From positions 878,234 through 942,233 of the forward strand of contig RPFO01000310.1 in assembly GCA_009746045.1 (NCBI GenBank): a stretch of 64,000 nucleotides of DNA, written 5' to 3'. The DNA comes from Mesostigma viride (lineage: Eukaryota > Streptophyta > Mesostigmatophyceae > Mesostigmatales > Mesostigmataceae). The translations under genes were made by a program, and so were the position numbers. Positions 48,297 to 58,334 of the stretch are shown piece by piece. Under the pieces are notes generated by a model that was not told the origin of the DNA, did not search any database, and saw nothing but the letters and a program-made list of their open reading frames with translations. Numbering within the stretch: the first letter of the stretch is position 1; the number at the start of each line of letters is the position of its first letter.

Positions 48297-49956
48297 AGAA
48301 ACGTTTTCATGCTGATTGATATCGCCTCAACGTTTGAAGGGTCATGCGGTTCCGCGAGTCAAAGCACTCGCGCCTGCCCTCTGATATCTCGCCGTTTGCT
48401 GCTGGGGGAGCAGTTGGGGGAGGGCGCGCCTGAAACAAACCAGCCCGGCTACGCCCATAGCCCGCTCTGCCTTCTTTCCCGTCGCTGCCACGCTGGCCTC
48501 CGGCATCCTCTTCCTAATGCCGGAGCAGGGCATTCTTCCCGCATCCGTTTCGTGTCCATTTCTGTGACGACCGTCGCTTTCTTTTGTGAACGGCGAATTC
48601 TCGTCCGTGGTGTCGGTGTCTTGCGCCTAAAATACCTGTCGGGTGTGGGTGGGTAATATGAATGCGTCTCCTAAATTCCTGGATCCAGGACACACGCAGC
48701 CCAGGACAGGCGCCAGGACACGTGGGGGGTTTCTGGCCCACGCACATCGTCGTCCAGGACACGTGCCGGGGGGTTTCTGGCCCACGCACATGGTCGTCCC
48801 CTCGCACCGCGACGGCAGTCCCCAGACCGCGACACCACCCGCGACGGGGAGAGTCCCCAGACCAGGCCCAGACCCGCGCCGCGCCGGTCCCCGAGCCGGA
48901 CGCCCCGTCCCCCGACAGCGGGGTCACGTGCACGCCAGTGACGCCACAGCACGCCACACGGGCGCTGCCAGCAAAGATCACCGCACAACTTTATCCGAAG
49001 GCAGCAGAATTATTCGCGCGGAAAGGTAAGTACGCAAAGTACATACACGTGGCCAAGCTGGCGAGTGGCGGACCGTAATGTAAAGCAAATTACTTCGCGC
49101 TGGGGATGCCAAGAAAACGGAAAGACCATTTTTTTGTGCAAGTGTTTAATAGAAACCGTTCCCCTCGGTCCCTTTCTCGGACTTCTCGTTGTCTACAATC
49201 TACCTAGTTGAACAATTCAAGTCGAACGAAGCACGGGGCCCAGCCTTTAGGGCCGGAGGATAGCGCGTTGTAGCTGTTTCTGGTACCAGAATGGTCAAGA
49301 GGTGGTGTGGATACTTGTGCTAGTCAGGCTGTTCCCGCCCCTCTAAACACGAGATAAAACATCTGTGAGCAGATGAAGGGCTGCAAAGGTTTGCAATTCC
49401 ATGCATCGCATCGGCGAATAGCGAGGCGCGAGTAAGGCGGAACGAGAAGGCTGCCAATATTCGTGCACTGCCGTCGGCTTTCCACCGCATTCTCGTCTTT
49501 AAACCATGGTAAGAAATTGCGAGATTGGCTGGCGCGTGCATAATAATTCCCCCCTCTGCACCTTGCAAATCTGGCCTGCTATACTGGAAAATGCTCACCC
49601 TGTCGGTACCGCATCCAAGCAAGCATGGGGTGCCTTGAGTTACTACCTTGGGTGCCTTGAGTTTCCTTCACTGCCTATTGCTTTTACTTAATCCTTGTCA
49701 GGATTTGGACGTTGCTCAAGAGCGATCGCGCATATACATGCCCTCAAACTTAAATTCCAGTCGTCCTTACCTGACTATCTTTTCTTCTTGGTTGTATTTA
49801 CTAACAAATATACTGCTATTATCACTTTTAATATTTCTTGTCAAGGGACAACAGGCACCCCTCGGTGATTGGGAGGTGGCGTATGTGGATTAAGCGTATG
49901 TCAGGGATGGCTTTGGGCTATTGCAGGGAGCTAAACATCTCAGAGGTGCGAGCTAA
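48297..49956. other. Unique DNA with one possible exon
   Basis: 48657-49024 on the plus strand is open in the frame ending ITAQLYPKAAELFARK and is followed by a perfect donor, GTAAGTAC, at 49025. The upstream part is GC-rich, Pro/Arg-coding and contains a tandem duplication, so coding status is uncertain. Without splicing the frame ends at 49076. From 49080 to 49956 I see no gene; open frames are short and the sequence becomes AT-richer near 49800. Confidence 0.3.
48715..48799. repeat. 41/44-bp tandem duplication
   Basis: AGGACACGTG...TTTCTGGCCCACGCACAT...GTCGTCC occurs twice in a row (48715-48755 and 48756-48799), differing by a few bases around the G run and C for G in ATCGTCG/ATGGTCG. Confidence 0.85.
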
Positions 49957-50120
49957 GGGCAAGCATGGACCAGCACATGTGGTGCACGTGTGTCTCATTG
50001 TTTGCTTGGCCAGCATGCCTGGTTCCTGTGGATGCTGAGGGCAGGCATGGACCAGCGCATGGGGTGCACGTGTGTCTCATCGCTTGCTTGGCCCGCATGC
50101 CTGGTTCCTGTGGATGCTGA
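49957..50120. repeat. 82-bp tandem duplication upstream of the first ankyrin exon
   Basis: Two adjacent 82-bp copies (49957-50038 and 50039-50120) start GGGCARGCATGGACCAG and end CCTGTGGATGCTGA with a handful of substitutions. The tail resembles the intron sequence before the later ankyrin exons (CCTGTGGATGCTGACGTGT near 52389). Confidence 0.85.
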
Positions 50121-50189
50121 CATACGTGCACGCATGCTTTGGGCTGTGTGATTGGAACATGTTGGGATTCCTGTGGCTGCTGCATTCAG

Positions 50190-50285
50190 GCCGACACCCC
50201 ACTGCACAAGGCATCAGAGGAAGGCCGTTTGGATGTCGTCCGGCAACTCCTCGCGAGTGGTGCAGACATAGAGGCCAAGGATGAG
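50190..50285 (+). CDS. Ankyrin-repeat exon 1
   Basis: After the acceptor TGCATTCAG a phase-0 exon of 32 codons encodes one ankyrin repeat beginning ADTPLHKASEEGRLDVVRQL. It has the family hallmarks TPLH, the second-helix VV-LL segment and GAD before the hairpin. It lacks one residue at the start relative to the other copies. The donor GTCAGT follows at 50286. Ankyrin repeats are protein-binding scaffolds; no catalytic domain is visible nearby, so the protein's role is unknown. The 5' start of the gene is not found. Confidence 0.7.
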
Positions 50286-51413
50286 GTCAGTTTAGGTTTT
50301 AGTGGTATACTGGCTGTGGTTTTCCCCAATCGTTGCGCAAATTTGAAGGATTGCAATGCGCACAATCGTTGAGCAGAAACTAGAGAGCATGCCTGCCCAC
50401 GCTTTCCCCCCACTTTCATGCCCCTGTAATCGAGGTTGCTCGCAAAAAATATTGGATCTGGCTGCTGGCCAGATGAATGCTACGGACCCAGACACTAAAT
50501 AGGGTTTTTCAACGAATGACCATTGCAAGAGTTTATGTAGCTGTTTGTCTGAGTCGTCTGACAGCGCTCAATCATCCACAGATGGCTCCCCACCCTTGCA
50601 TTGTCCTCTTTCCAAGTACAGATACCTGGGAAAGATGAGCAGCTCATGGTGAGCAGCTCAGATATCTGCTCATTTTTAAAAGCTTGCGATCTATGTCACC
50701 TGCCCAGTGGACTCTTGTTTGTTTGGTGCATCGTCGCATTACCAAGGCTTGACCTTGGCTGTCATTGAGCCATGCTATTGAGGTCATGCCATGCGGGACA
50801 GCACCACGCACCGTGTCGTCCAGTACAAACTGATTTTCTGCCAGCCTTGTACTCCTGTTTGCATTATGTCCCACTAATCCCATGCAGTAACGCTTCGATT
50901 AGACTTTTGCCCAGAACAGCCGCTTGCTTGAGCCCATGTGCAGGGAAGACACCTGTCGGTATTCTGGTGCGAACATCAACGGGCCTTTCCCAATCCTTTT
51001 TGTTGGCGGCACTCCGATCACGTATTCCAAGCGCATCCCATCCTCTTCCACTGCGCACAATTTTACCTGCCCTTTGCTCGTCTGCTCTGTTATCTGAGTC
51101 AAGCTCTGCTGTGCTCACGTGTTGTGCGTTCCAGCATCGACATTGGTAGTAGTCCTGAGTACGAGGGAAAGCAAGGCAGTTATCATTAAGCTAGTAGTAT
51201 GCTACAACTACTTAGGTTAAGGAGGTCATTATCTGAAGAGTGTATTGATTAGTCCCGGCAGCTACCTGGAATCGTGCTGTCCGTGGGTAATGGCTCATGC
51301 ATGGTTGAGCAAGTATGTTTACTGTGAATGGTGACGTGCCAGTGTGCTCTGTCTGGGTTGTGTGCACGTCCGGTTGCGATGGCACGACCGATATCTATGG
51401 CTGCTGCCCTCAG

Positions 51414-51542
51414 GATGGGTACACCCCGCTGCATCGTGCATCAAGGAAAGGCCATCTGGAGGTTGTCCGGCATCTCATCGCAAGCGGCGCGGATGTGGAC
51501 GCTAAGATCTTTTCCGACAAAGGCAGAGACATTTTCATAACT
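51414..51542 (+). CDS. Ankyrin-repeat exon 2
   Basis: Acceptor GCTGCCCTCAG, then 33 codons giving a full repeat that begins DGYTPLHRASRKGHLEVVRH and continues LIASGADVDAK. The GTCAGT donor present at the corresponding point in other copies is absent here (AAG-ATC-TTT). The next plausible donor in phase is GTGAGC at 51543, extending the exon to 43 codons. Without splicing, the frame runs to 51758. Downstream intron sequence resembles that after exon 1 (GTGCCGTTTCTTAATCGCTG and GGTTTTCCCCAATCGTTG). The repeat itself is certain, the 3' border is not. Confidence 0.65.
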
Positions 51543-52466
51543 GTGAGCAAAACAGTTGTGCCGTTTCTTAATCGCTGTGTAGCAACTAAGCCACATGATG
51601 CCGATACTGATGTGGGGAAGGAAGATGGGGCGACGGACTTTACCAGGCTGTCTAATTCATCCCCAGCGTTGAACATAGCCCGCGTTGAGATAGCTGCCCG
51701 CATGAGCCAACGCTTGTGCCCAATGCTTGTGGCCAGAGGAACACGATGGGGCCAATAAGATGACAGGATCAGAAGACTGTGCGGTGATGATCGCGGCAAC
51801 GGCGAGAAAAGTTTCTTAGCTTGAGGGTGGTTGAAGGAGAAGCTGTATCGCGGTTGTGCATATCCTTTGGCCTCCTACCTCTGACATACCCGACTCCATA
51901 CTTCCTTAACCATGAGGAAAAGCATGATGTTTCTGTGTATTTGGACACACATTTGTATCCCTCTTCTTGCCATGCCGTGGGATGTCTCCTCCCAGCCATG
52001 TGCATGCGCAGTTCCCGAACGTCTGCGAAGCTTTTGTCCCCGATTGCAAAAGACCTGCGCTCAGTGGGCTATTGTCCTGACAGTGGTCCATCTCTGCATT
52101 TTGGACCTTCCCTATGGCTTGGCACGGCAGGTAGTGATAGTTGGGAGAGATCCAACCACGTCTCCACTGTCCCGGGTCCCGCTGTCACAGCCAGATCCCA
52201 GCAGGCTGTGGGTGGTATAGCCGCGAACACGATATGGCATGGAACGGCAGGCGTGGCTTGGCTTGGCTTCTTGCACAGGCCAGGAGGTCAGCTTGTCAAG
52301 ACAGTGGCAGTGGCAGTGATCAGGGACAATGGCGGTGTCGATTGGTGCGGGATCCTTTTAGCTGCAGGACACGGCGGCTTCCTGTGGATGCTGACGTGTC
52401 CATGTGTTGCGTGGCTGTTGTCATGCGCCTGGGTTGTCACGGGACTTGTGTCGCTGCTGCCTCCAG

Positions 52467-52565
52467 TATGGCAATACCCTGCTGCATTATGCGTCAATAC
52501 GTGGCCGTCTGGATGTCATCCAGCATCTCATCGCCAGCGGCGCAGACGTCAACGCCAAGAGCAAT
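52467..52565 (+). CDS. Ankyrin-repeat exon 3 (99 bp)
   Basis: Acceptor CTGCTGCCTCCAG at 52466, exactly 33 codons, then donor GTCAGT at 52566. It encodes one complete repeat starting at the canonical hairpin position (YGNTLLHYASIRGRLDVIQH, then LIASGADVNAKSN). Phase 0 at both ends means it can be duplicated, lost or skipped without changing the frame. About 30 bp before the exon is nearly identical to the same region of exons 4 and 5. Confidence 0.75.
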
Positions 52566-53052
52566 GTCAGTGATGACTCCATGCAGTGGGCAAGGGGGAT
52601 GTGCTATTTCTTGATGTTCGCATAGCCCTTGAGCAAAGCAAAGACCGCGTGTGGTGAAAAAGATCGTGACGCGGCCAGGGTGTCTGGTTTGTTTCCAGCA
52701 TGTATGCCCTTGTTATTGGAGTCCAAAATAGATGTGTCGAGGTCAATATGTGTCATGATGTCTCCATCCATGTCTCCACTGTCCCAGGCCAGGGTATCAA
52801 CAGCCAGATCTTGGAATGTTTTGGGTGGTGGTTTTGAAAATGCGGTGATCGGCAGGCGTGGCTTTTTGCACCAGCTAAGAGGCAAGAATGTGGCAGTGGC
52901 AGTGATCAGGGACAATGGCTGTGTCGATTGGTGCGGGATCCTTTTGGCTGCAGGACACGGCGGGGTCCTGCAGATGCTGAGGTGTCAATGTGTTGTGTGG
53001 CTGTTGTCATGGGCCTGGGTTGTCACGGGACTTGTGTGGCTGCTACCTTCAG

Positions 53053-53151
53053 GGTGGGACGACGCCACTGCATCAGGCATCCGTACATGGCGGTCTGGAT
53101 GTCGTCCAGCATCTCATCGCCAGCGGCGCAGATATGAACGCCAAGGACAAT
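53053..53151 (+). CDS. Ankyrin-repeat exon 4 (99 bp)
   Basis: Acceptor CTGCTACCTTCAG, 33 codons in phase 0, donor GTCCGT at 53152. One repeat, GGTTPLHQASVHGGLDVVQH then LIASGADMNAKDN. It lies 586 bp after exon 3 within a tandem duplication that includes both introns. Confidence 0.75.
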
Positions 53152-53819
53152 GTCCGTGATGACTCGATGCTGTGGGCAACGGGATGTGCTGTTTCTTGAT
53201 GTTTGCATAGCCCTTGAGCAAAGCAAAGACCGCGTGTGGTGAAAAAGATCGTGACGCGGCCAGGGTGTCTGGTTTGTTTCCAGCATGTATGCACTTGTAA
53301 TCGGAGTCCAAAATAGATGTGTCGAGGTCAATATGTGTCATGATGTCTCCATCCATGTCTCCACTGTCCCCGGGCCAGGTATCACAGCCAGATCTTGGAA
53401 TGTTTTGGGTGGTGGTTTTGAAAATGCGGTGATCTGCAGGTATCGCTTTACCACCAGCTCGTAGGCAAGAATGTGGCAGTGACAGTGATCAGGTGCAATG
53501 GTGGTGTCGATTAGTGCGGGATCCTTTTTGCTGCACAACACGGCGGGGTCCTGTGAATGCTGGCATGTCCATGTGTTGTGTGGCTGTTGTCATGCGACCT
53601 GGTTGGCAGGCATGACATGGCATGGATTGGCAGGCATGTTTTGGCTTCTTGCACCAACCAGGAGGTCAGCTTGTCAAGATGGTGGCAGTGGCAGTGTTCA
53701 GGTACAATGGTGGTGCTGATTGGCGCGGGATCCATTTGGCTGCAGCACCCGGCTGATTCCTGCGGATGCTGAGGTGTCAATGTGTTGTGTCACTGGACTT
53801 CTGTCGCTGCTGCCTCCAG

Positions 53820-53918
53820 GATGGTCGGACCCTGCTGCATGCTGCGTCAGGGGGTGGCTACCTGGATGTCGTCCAGCATCTCATCGCCAGCGGCGCAGAC
53901 TTGAGTGCCAAGGATGAT
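53820..53918 (+). CDS. Ankyrin-repeat exon 5 (99 bp)
   Basis: Acceptor CTGCTGCCTCCAG, 33 codons in phase 0, donor GTCAGT at 53919. One repeat, DGRTLLHAASGGGYLDVVQH then LIASGADLSAKDD. It sits 767 bp after exon 4 because the intervening copy lost its exon. The next exon of the series is 6.4 kb further, on the other side of a retroelement. Confidence 0.75.
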
Positions 53919-54480
53919 GTCAGTGATGTCTCCATGCAGTGCAAATAGGGGATCGTGTTGTGGTTCTCTGAACATAGTTTCTTTACAGTGAGATGGGAGG
54001 GTAGACGATATAGCTAGGTTATAGGGTTTACGTGACGTCCCTGGTGAGGCCGGTGCGGCCTGCTAAGGATCGGCGGTGGCAATGACTTGGCCGATTTCCT
54101 GGCCAGGTAGGGAAAGCTTCCTTTTGTTACAATCATGCCACTGTCTAGCATTCTTTGTCTAGACCTGGTGATGATGTAGACCTGAGACATTCCTATCACG
54201 CAATATGTGACCGAAGAGGCCCGGCAAGCTTTTGTAGGCTGTAGGCCAACGGCAAATGGGATGCCCACTTGCGTCATTTGTTCAGGCGCAAAAATTGCGT
54301 CGCCAAAAAAATACCATCCAGGCCAAGTCCGCGAGCAACGCAAAACAAAACAAAACAAACCCACCTAGCTAAGGTCGGCCTCTTTTCTTTTCACAAGGGC
54401 GGTGACAGCAAGCCAGGGGAGGCGAACCTCTGGTTTGGAGAACCTTCACTGTTGGAGTGAATTTCTGTCCCTTAGCAGCA
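53919..54480. other. Intron-like DNA before the DIRS-like element
   Basis: It begins with the exon 5 donor and sequence related to the other ankyrin introns (GTCAGTGATGTCTCCATGCAGTG). A 116-codon minus-strand frame (54014-54364) has no recognised domain and no clear start context. The left border of the DIRS-like element is not visible; it lies somewhere before 54481. Confidence 0.5.
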
Positions 54481-55566
54481 ATGCCGAAAGGAGGGCGCAA
54501 GGCAACATGGCAGGCAGCGCACGAGGAGGGCAGGACGGCCACGGAGCGGGCTGCTGCCGCCAGTCACGCGCCTGGGTTGCATGGGTTGCAAAAAGAAAGC
54601 AGCTCGCCACTCTGCTCGCCAAGTGCAGCAGCCCTGCTGAGGCAGTGGGTGCAGTTGAGCAGGTCTTCGGTGCCGAGGACTGGGTGATGGATGACAGTTC
54701 CTGAAGCTCCACCCAGCTGAGGTCTGTCGTGCAGTTGCGGGCCGATCATGACCAGTTGCTGGCCGATCATGCTGGCCGACATTGACGATGTGTTGGAGGC
54801 ACGTGACCCAAACGAAGCGTTGGTGGCGAAACTGCATGCCGTGACAGATTTCATGGCAGACGACGAGGAGGAGGCGCTACCACCAGCGACACCTGCGCAA
54901 CGAACCTTGGCCAAGGCAAAAGACAAGGCCACAAATTTGGCAGCTGGGGGGGCTGTCGAAAAGGAAACAAGGGCGAGGTTGGCGACATTCATTCGGGCAC
55001 CGGGCACCTCCGGAAGCCAAAAGTCAGGGCGACAAGGAGGACGAGGAGAGGAGAATCGCAGGAGAGAAATTTATGCAAGATTTGAAGGCAGCGCTGGGAG
55101 GAATGGAGAGGGCGGTAAGCCAATTCAAGGCCTCAAAAGGCGTGGCGCTGCCGAGTCGAGCCAAAAGCGTGAAATATCGGATTTTGGAGCGATTGCTGCC
55201 GGGAGTGTTGGAGGACGCCTATGCGTTGGGATTGGTGTCCGGACGAGGGTCATGACAATCAAGGCTGGCAATTGGCGGAACATGAAGAGCAGGAAAATTG
55301 TCATGAACATTGCATTGGCCATGGACACCCTTCTCAAGGAGCTGGGCTCAGCAGCTGGGGAGCTTGTGGGCACTTCATGCCTAGGATGGTGGCAGCCTTG
55401 CTGCAGGTGGAGGGGCAAGGAGGGGGGGGGGTGGGTGGAATGTGGCCAGCCACTTCCTGCCCCTGGGGGAGGAGGCTGCACTGTCAGCCACCGCGGCTGT
55501 CAAGGCAGCCATGCAGAGTGCAAGACAGTGAGCTCTTGGACAAGCTCACCAAGGCCCAACAAATGA
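54481..55566 (+). pseudogene. Gag-like first ORF of the DIRS-like element, broken
   Basis: It starts MPKGGRKATWQAAHEEGRTA at 54481. Coding sense then moves to another frame (WVAKRKQLATLLAKCSSPAE, ending at 54704), and a further open stretch runs 54748-55566 (LADIDDVLEARDPNEALVAK, then Ala/Lys-rich helical sequence). At least two frame breaks are needed. I see no zinc knuckle. Identification as gag-like rests on position before the RT and on charged helical composition. Confidence 0.45.
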
Positions 55567-55939
55567 GAAATTAGATACCCGGCAGGACCGCTCACTTTTC
55601 CCGCTGCTCTACTCACTTAGGCCAACGTACACCACGTGGGGCAGGGTCGGAGATCGGCAGGCAGGTGACAGCGTGCCACGCACCGCCACCGCGAGTATGT
55701 ACTGCAGTGCAAGGTGGTATGTTGGCTTAATTGTCTGGGGAGGGGGGGGGAAGACCCTCCTCCTAACCCACGAGTGCCGTGCTCTAAGGGAAGGGAGGAG
55801 GCCCTTGCAAGGGTCAAGAAGCACTGCACCTGGCACAGTCGCCGTGTAGCTGGCATTGTGACAGGCCAGATGCAAGAACTAGGAAGGTGCTGATGCAATT
55901 GATGGGAAGCAGAATAAATTTGAACAGCTACGCGCGGAC

Positions 55940-57063
55940 GTGGTGAGTCTGCCAAAGACGGAGGTGGCGGGAAAGGCGCGGCTGCTCCACCTGTTGGCTA
56001 TGCGGCCTAGCTGGCGGGACATTTATGCGAGCGAGGAAATCATCAGGCCAGCGGCCGCAGTGAGTGCAAGGTATTGGAAAGTTCCTGAGCCTAGCCGGGG
56101 CTGCTCCATGGCTGAATGGGGCATGCTTACGAGCATGGTGGCGAGTGTTGGCAGGGTAACGTTCAGGAAGAGGCGGCCCAAGTGGGTGGACGGCAGCTTT
56201 GGGATGGCTAAGGGGGTGGGTGAGCAACGGAACATTGTCAACAAGGAACTGGGCAGCCTGCTGTGGGCGGATCCCTCAAAGACCCTGCTCCCTCATCTCG
56301 GTATCCTCGTGGAGGTCTACATACCACACACACACACACACACACACACACGTACAAGGGCCGGTGCTACAGCGCTAAAAGTGACCTCGTGTCGTGCTAC
56401 TACTCCATCAAGGTGCCCGAGTGGTCGTGGGACTACAAAGGGCTTCCTAGTGTGTGGTCTACCAGCGTGGGCATGGCAGGGCCAAGGCGAAGGGTACTGC
56501 AGGTGCTGAAGGTGCTTGCCATGGGGCCTTCCTATGCAGTGGCGCTGGGGGAGGCCACCCATGAGATGGTGCTCTACATGAGCGGTGTCCTGGATCCGTG
56601 GTGCCAGGTAAGCTGCCTCTCAGGCGCAGGTGAGCTCACCTTGGTGCGCGACGAACGGGGCCAGCCGCTGCGCCCAATCAATCAAGTACCAGGAGGAGCA
56701 CGCTGGGGAGCTACATATTGACCTGGAACCCCTTCCTTGTCCCATGTTGTCTATCACCATGACTTGGCGGCCAGCAACGGGCGCAACTACGAGGCGTTGA
56801 ACCAGCTCGTCATGCGCGCTATTGAGTAAGACTACCTTCCTAACAACCTTGTGCCTTCTAAGGAGAAGACGAAGATGGCCAGCCTGGGAGGGGACGAGCT
56901 AGAAGCCTTGGGGGTGGTGCACTGGCGGAACGGCGTGCTGGAACCAATCGATCAAGCAGCTCACCCTTGCGAGCCCACACTCAGGCTATACTCACTCGTG
57001 GACAAGCTAAGGCTGAGGGGTTGGCTGCCATCTTGGGACGGTGGTTGTGGCTGCAAATGTTAA
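55940..57063 (+). pseudogene. Reverse transcriptase fragments of the DIRS-like element
   Basis: Frame 2 from 55940 carries a fingers-like segment (FGMAKGVGEQRNIVNKEL, compare the usual F-V-K-x-G-x-x-R-x-I-x-D). A CA microsatellite follows. Frame 1 then has KSDLVSCYYSIKVPEWSWDY, where the D is the first catalytic Asp, and RRRVLQVLKVLAMGPSYAVA, like the PMG helix of these RTs. At 56753-56764 the catalytic box reads YHHD in place of Y-x-D-D. The thumb side at 56851 onward reads LGGDELEALGVVHW. Frame changes, stops and the lost Asp show that it is not active. Confidence 0.6.
56325..56351. repeat. (CA)13 microsatellite inside the RT pseudogene
   Basis: Thirteen CA repeats plus a final C, located between two RT motifs and close to the point where the coding frame changes. 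Slippage here may have produced that frame change. Confidence 0.9.
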
Positions 57064-57294
57064 GCCGCAGCTGCTTGTCTCTGGCAGCAATATTTCCAGT
57101 TCATCAGCCTGAAAGTGGGGGCAGCGGTCGCGGATGCTGTGTGCCGGGGTGAGGGAGGAGTTAGAGTGTGCTCTGGCCTTGGATCCTACGCTAAGGTTTT
57201 ACCGAAGCGCACCTTTGGCATGTCAGGTTGGGTCGCGTCTGACACGTCGACCTACAGGCAAGGGGTCGTCTATGCTACGATGTAGCCGGGCGAT

Positions 57295-57729
57295 ATGACA
57301 GAGCTATCATGTGAATGTGAGGTGCGGGGGTACCCAACCTTGCTCATGCCGACTGAGTTGGCCTACGCTGGCCGTAGGCCGCTGAGCGCACAGACGCAAC
57401 AAGCAATCACTAGCCAGCAATGGCGGGTTGAGATAAAAAGTCGTTGGCGGGATCCGGGGATGCACATCACCGAGAAGGAGTTGCTGGCCGCAGTGAAGGG
57501 CATGGAGAGGAGTGCGCGCAGCCTGGCAAACTGAGGCAAGCGGTTTGTGCAGCTGGTGGATTCCACTGCAGCATTGGGCTGCTTGGCTAAGGGGCGGTCA
57601 TCATCATACAAGCTAAACAAGCAGTGCCGCTGCTTGTGCGCGCTGACCCTGGCCACTGGGAGCCGTTCCCAGTGGGTGTGGACGCCGAGTGCCCTTCAAC
57701 CAGCCAATGGTGTTACTCGCGGTAAATCC
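57295..57729 (+). pseudogene. RNase H domain of the DIRS-like element
   Basis: Continuous in one frame except for a single TGA at 57532. The first part has WRVEIKSRWRDPGMHITEKE with the conserved Glu-containing helix (ITEKELLAAVKGMER). After the stop the frame continues FVQLVDSTAALGCLAKGRSS, carrying the second catalytic Asp (57559) and the KGRSSS motif. The end reads VWTPSALQPANGVTRGK where N-P-A-D is expected. A one-codon stop and the loss of the final Asp mark decay. Its role would be removal of the RNA strand during cDNA synthesis. Confidence 0.65.
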
Positions 57730-57774
57730 ATGGCGACTTTCTTGACAGGCCGGGTGGGCGACCTGACCACAGAG

Positions 57775-57798
57775 GGCATCCATCCTAACCCGGGCCCC
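57775..57798 (+). other. 2A-like NPGP motif between RNase H and recombinase
   Basis: The codons read G-I-H-P-N-P-G-P, with P next, in frame with the RNase H domain. It matches the invariant end of 2A ribosome-skipping peptides (NPGP then P), but the residues before it (G-I-H-P) depart from the canonical D-x-E. It sits exactly where two proteins would need to be separated. Confidence 0.45.
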
Positions 57799-58334
57799 CC
57801 TGCACCCGTTAGCTACCCTCCATTTCTAGAGGGGAAAGTAAAGCTGGCTACCTTGCTGGCCTACTATCCTGGCCTTGATTCTCTATTGGCTTGTTGGGAA
57901 GCTGGTGGCCGGGCTGACATGCCATCGTCACATGCTGCAGCCCTCGAGGAGACCTTTTGTGCGTATGTCACCTGGGCTCATTTTCGGGGATACAGCCGCC
58001 AGACGTGTGTCAATTCCTTGATGGGGTTGCGCTTTACTAACCAGGTATGGTGAAGCGGTGGGACTTGGCACGTGGCGTCCTTGCTGGGTGGAAGACGGTC
58101 ATGCCCCTCGTGCCCCACCCCCCATTCCATGGGAAGCGGCATTTGCGATTGCCAGTATGGTGGTGATGCAAGACCAGCGACTGGCGGTCCTGCTGGTGGT
58201 CATGGTGTTCCGCCATTATCTGCGAATCTCTGACGTGTGGAACCTCCGAGCCTGTCATGTGCACCGCCAGCTTGATGTCCGGCGTGGGCTGGCCGGTGGT
58301 GCGCCCTACTGCTGAAGTCTTCCAACGCGTTTAA
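57799..58334 (+). pseudogene. Tyrosine recombinase, N-terminal part
   Basis: After the NPGP motif, the frame to 58053 reads a SAM-like N-terminal helical region (FCAYVTWAHFRGYSRQTCVN). A frame change follows, then 58058-58315 reads LAVLLVVMVFRHYLRISDVW, whose LRISD holds the first catalytic Arg (58223-58225). A third frame then gives LLKSSNAF, the start of the usual beta-strand with the catalytic Lys region, and is interrupted at TTAA 58331-58334 by the inserted element. It would integrate the circular cDNA by site-specific strand exchange; this copy cannot. Confidence 0.65.

Larger units (their letters stand above)
52290..53745 (+). repeat. Tandem duplication of intron plus ankyrin exon (about 585-bp period)
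   Basis: The block from GTGGCAGTGGCAGTGATCAG through TGCGGGATCC, the exon and the downstream intron is repeated. The GATCC landmark falls at 52351, 52937, 53520 and 53729: spacings of 586, 583 and 209. The third copy (from about 53440) stops before its exon and joins sequence like that upstream of copy one (TTGGCTTCTTGCAC, CAGGAGGTCAGCTTGTCAAG), so one ankyrin exon has been deleted. Copies one and two downstream share TTGAGCAAAGCAAAGACCGC and much else. Confidence 0.88.
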
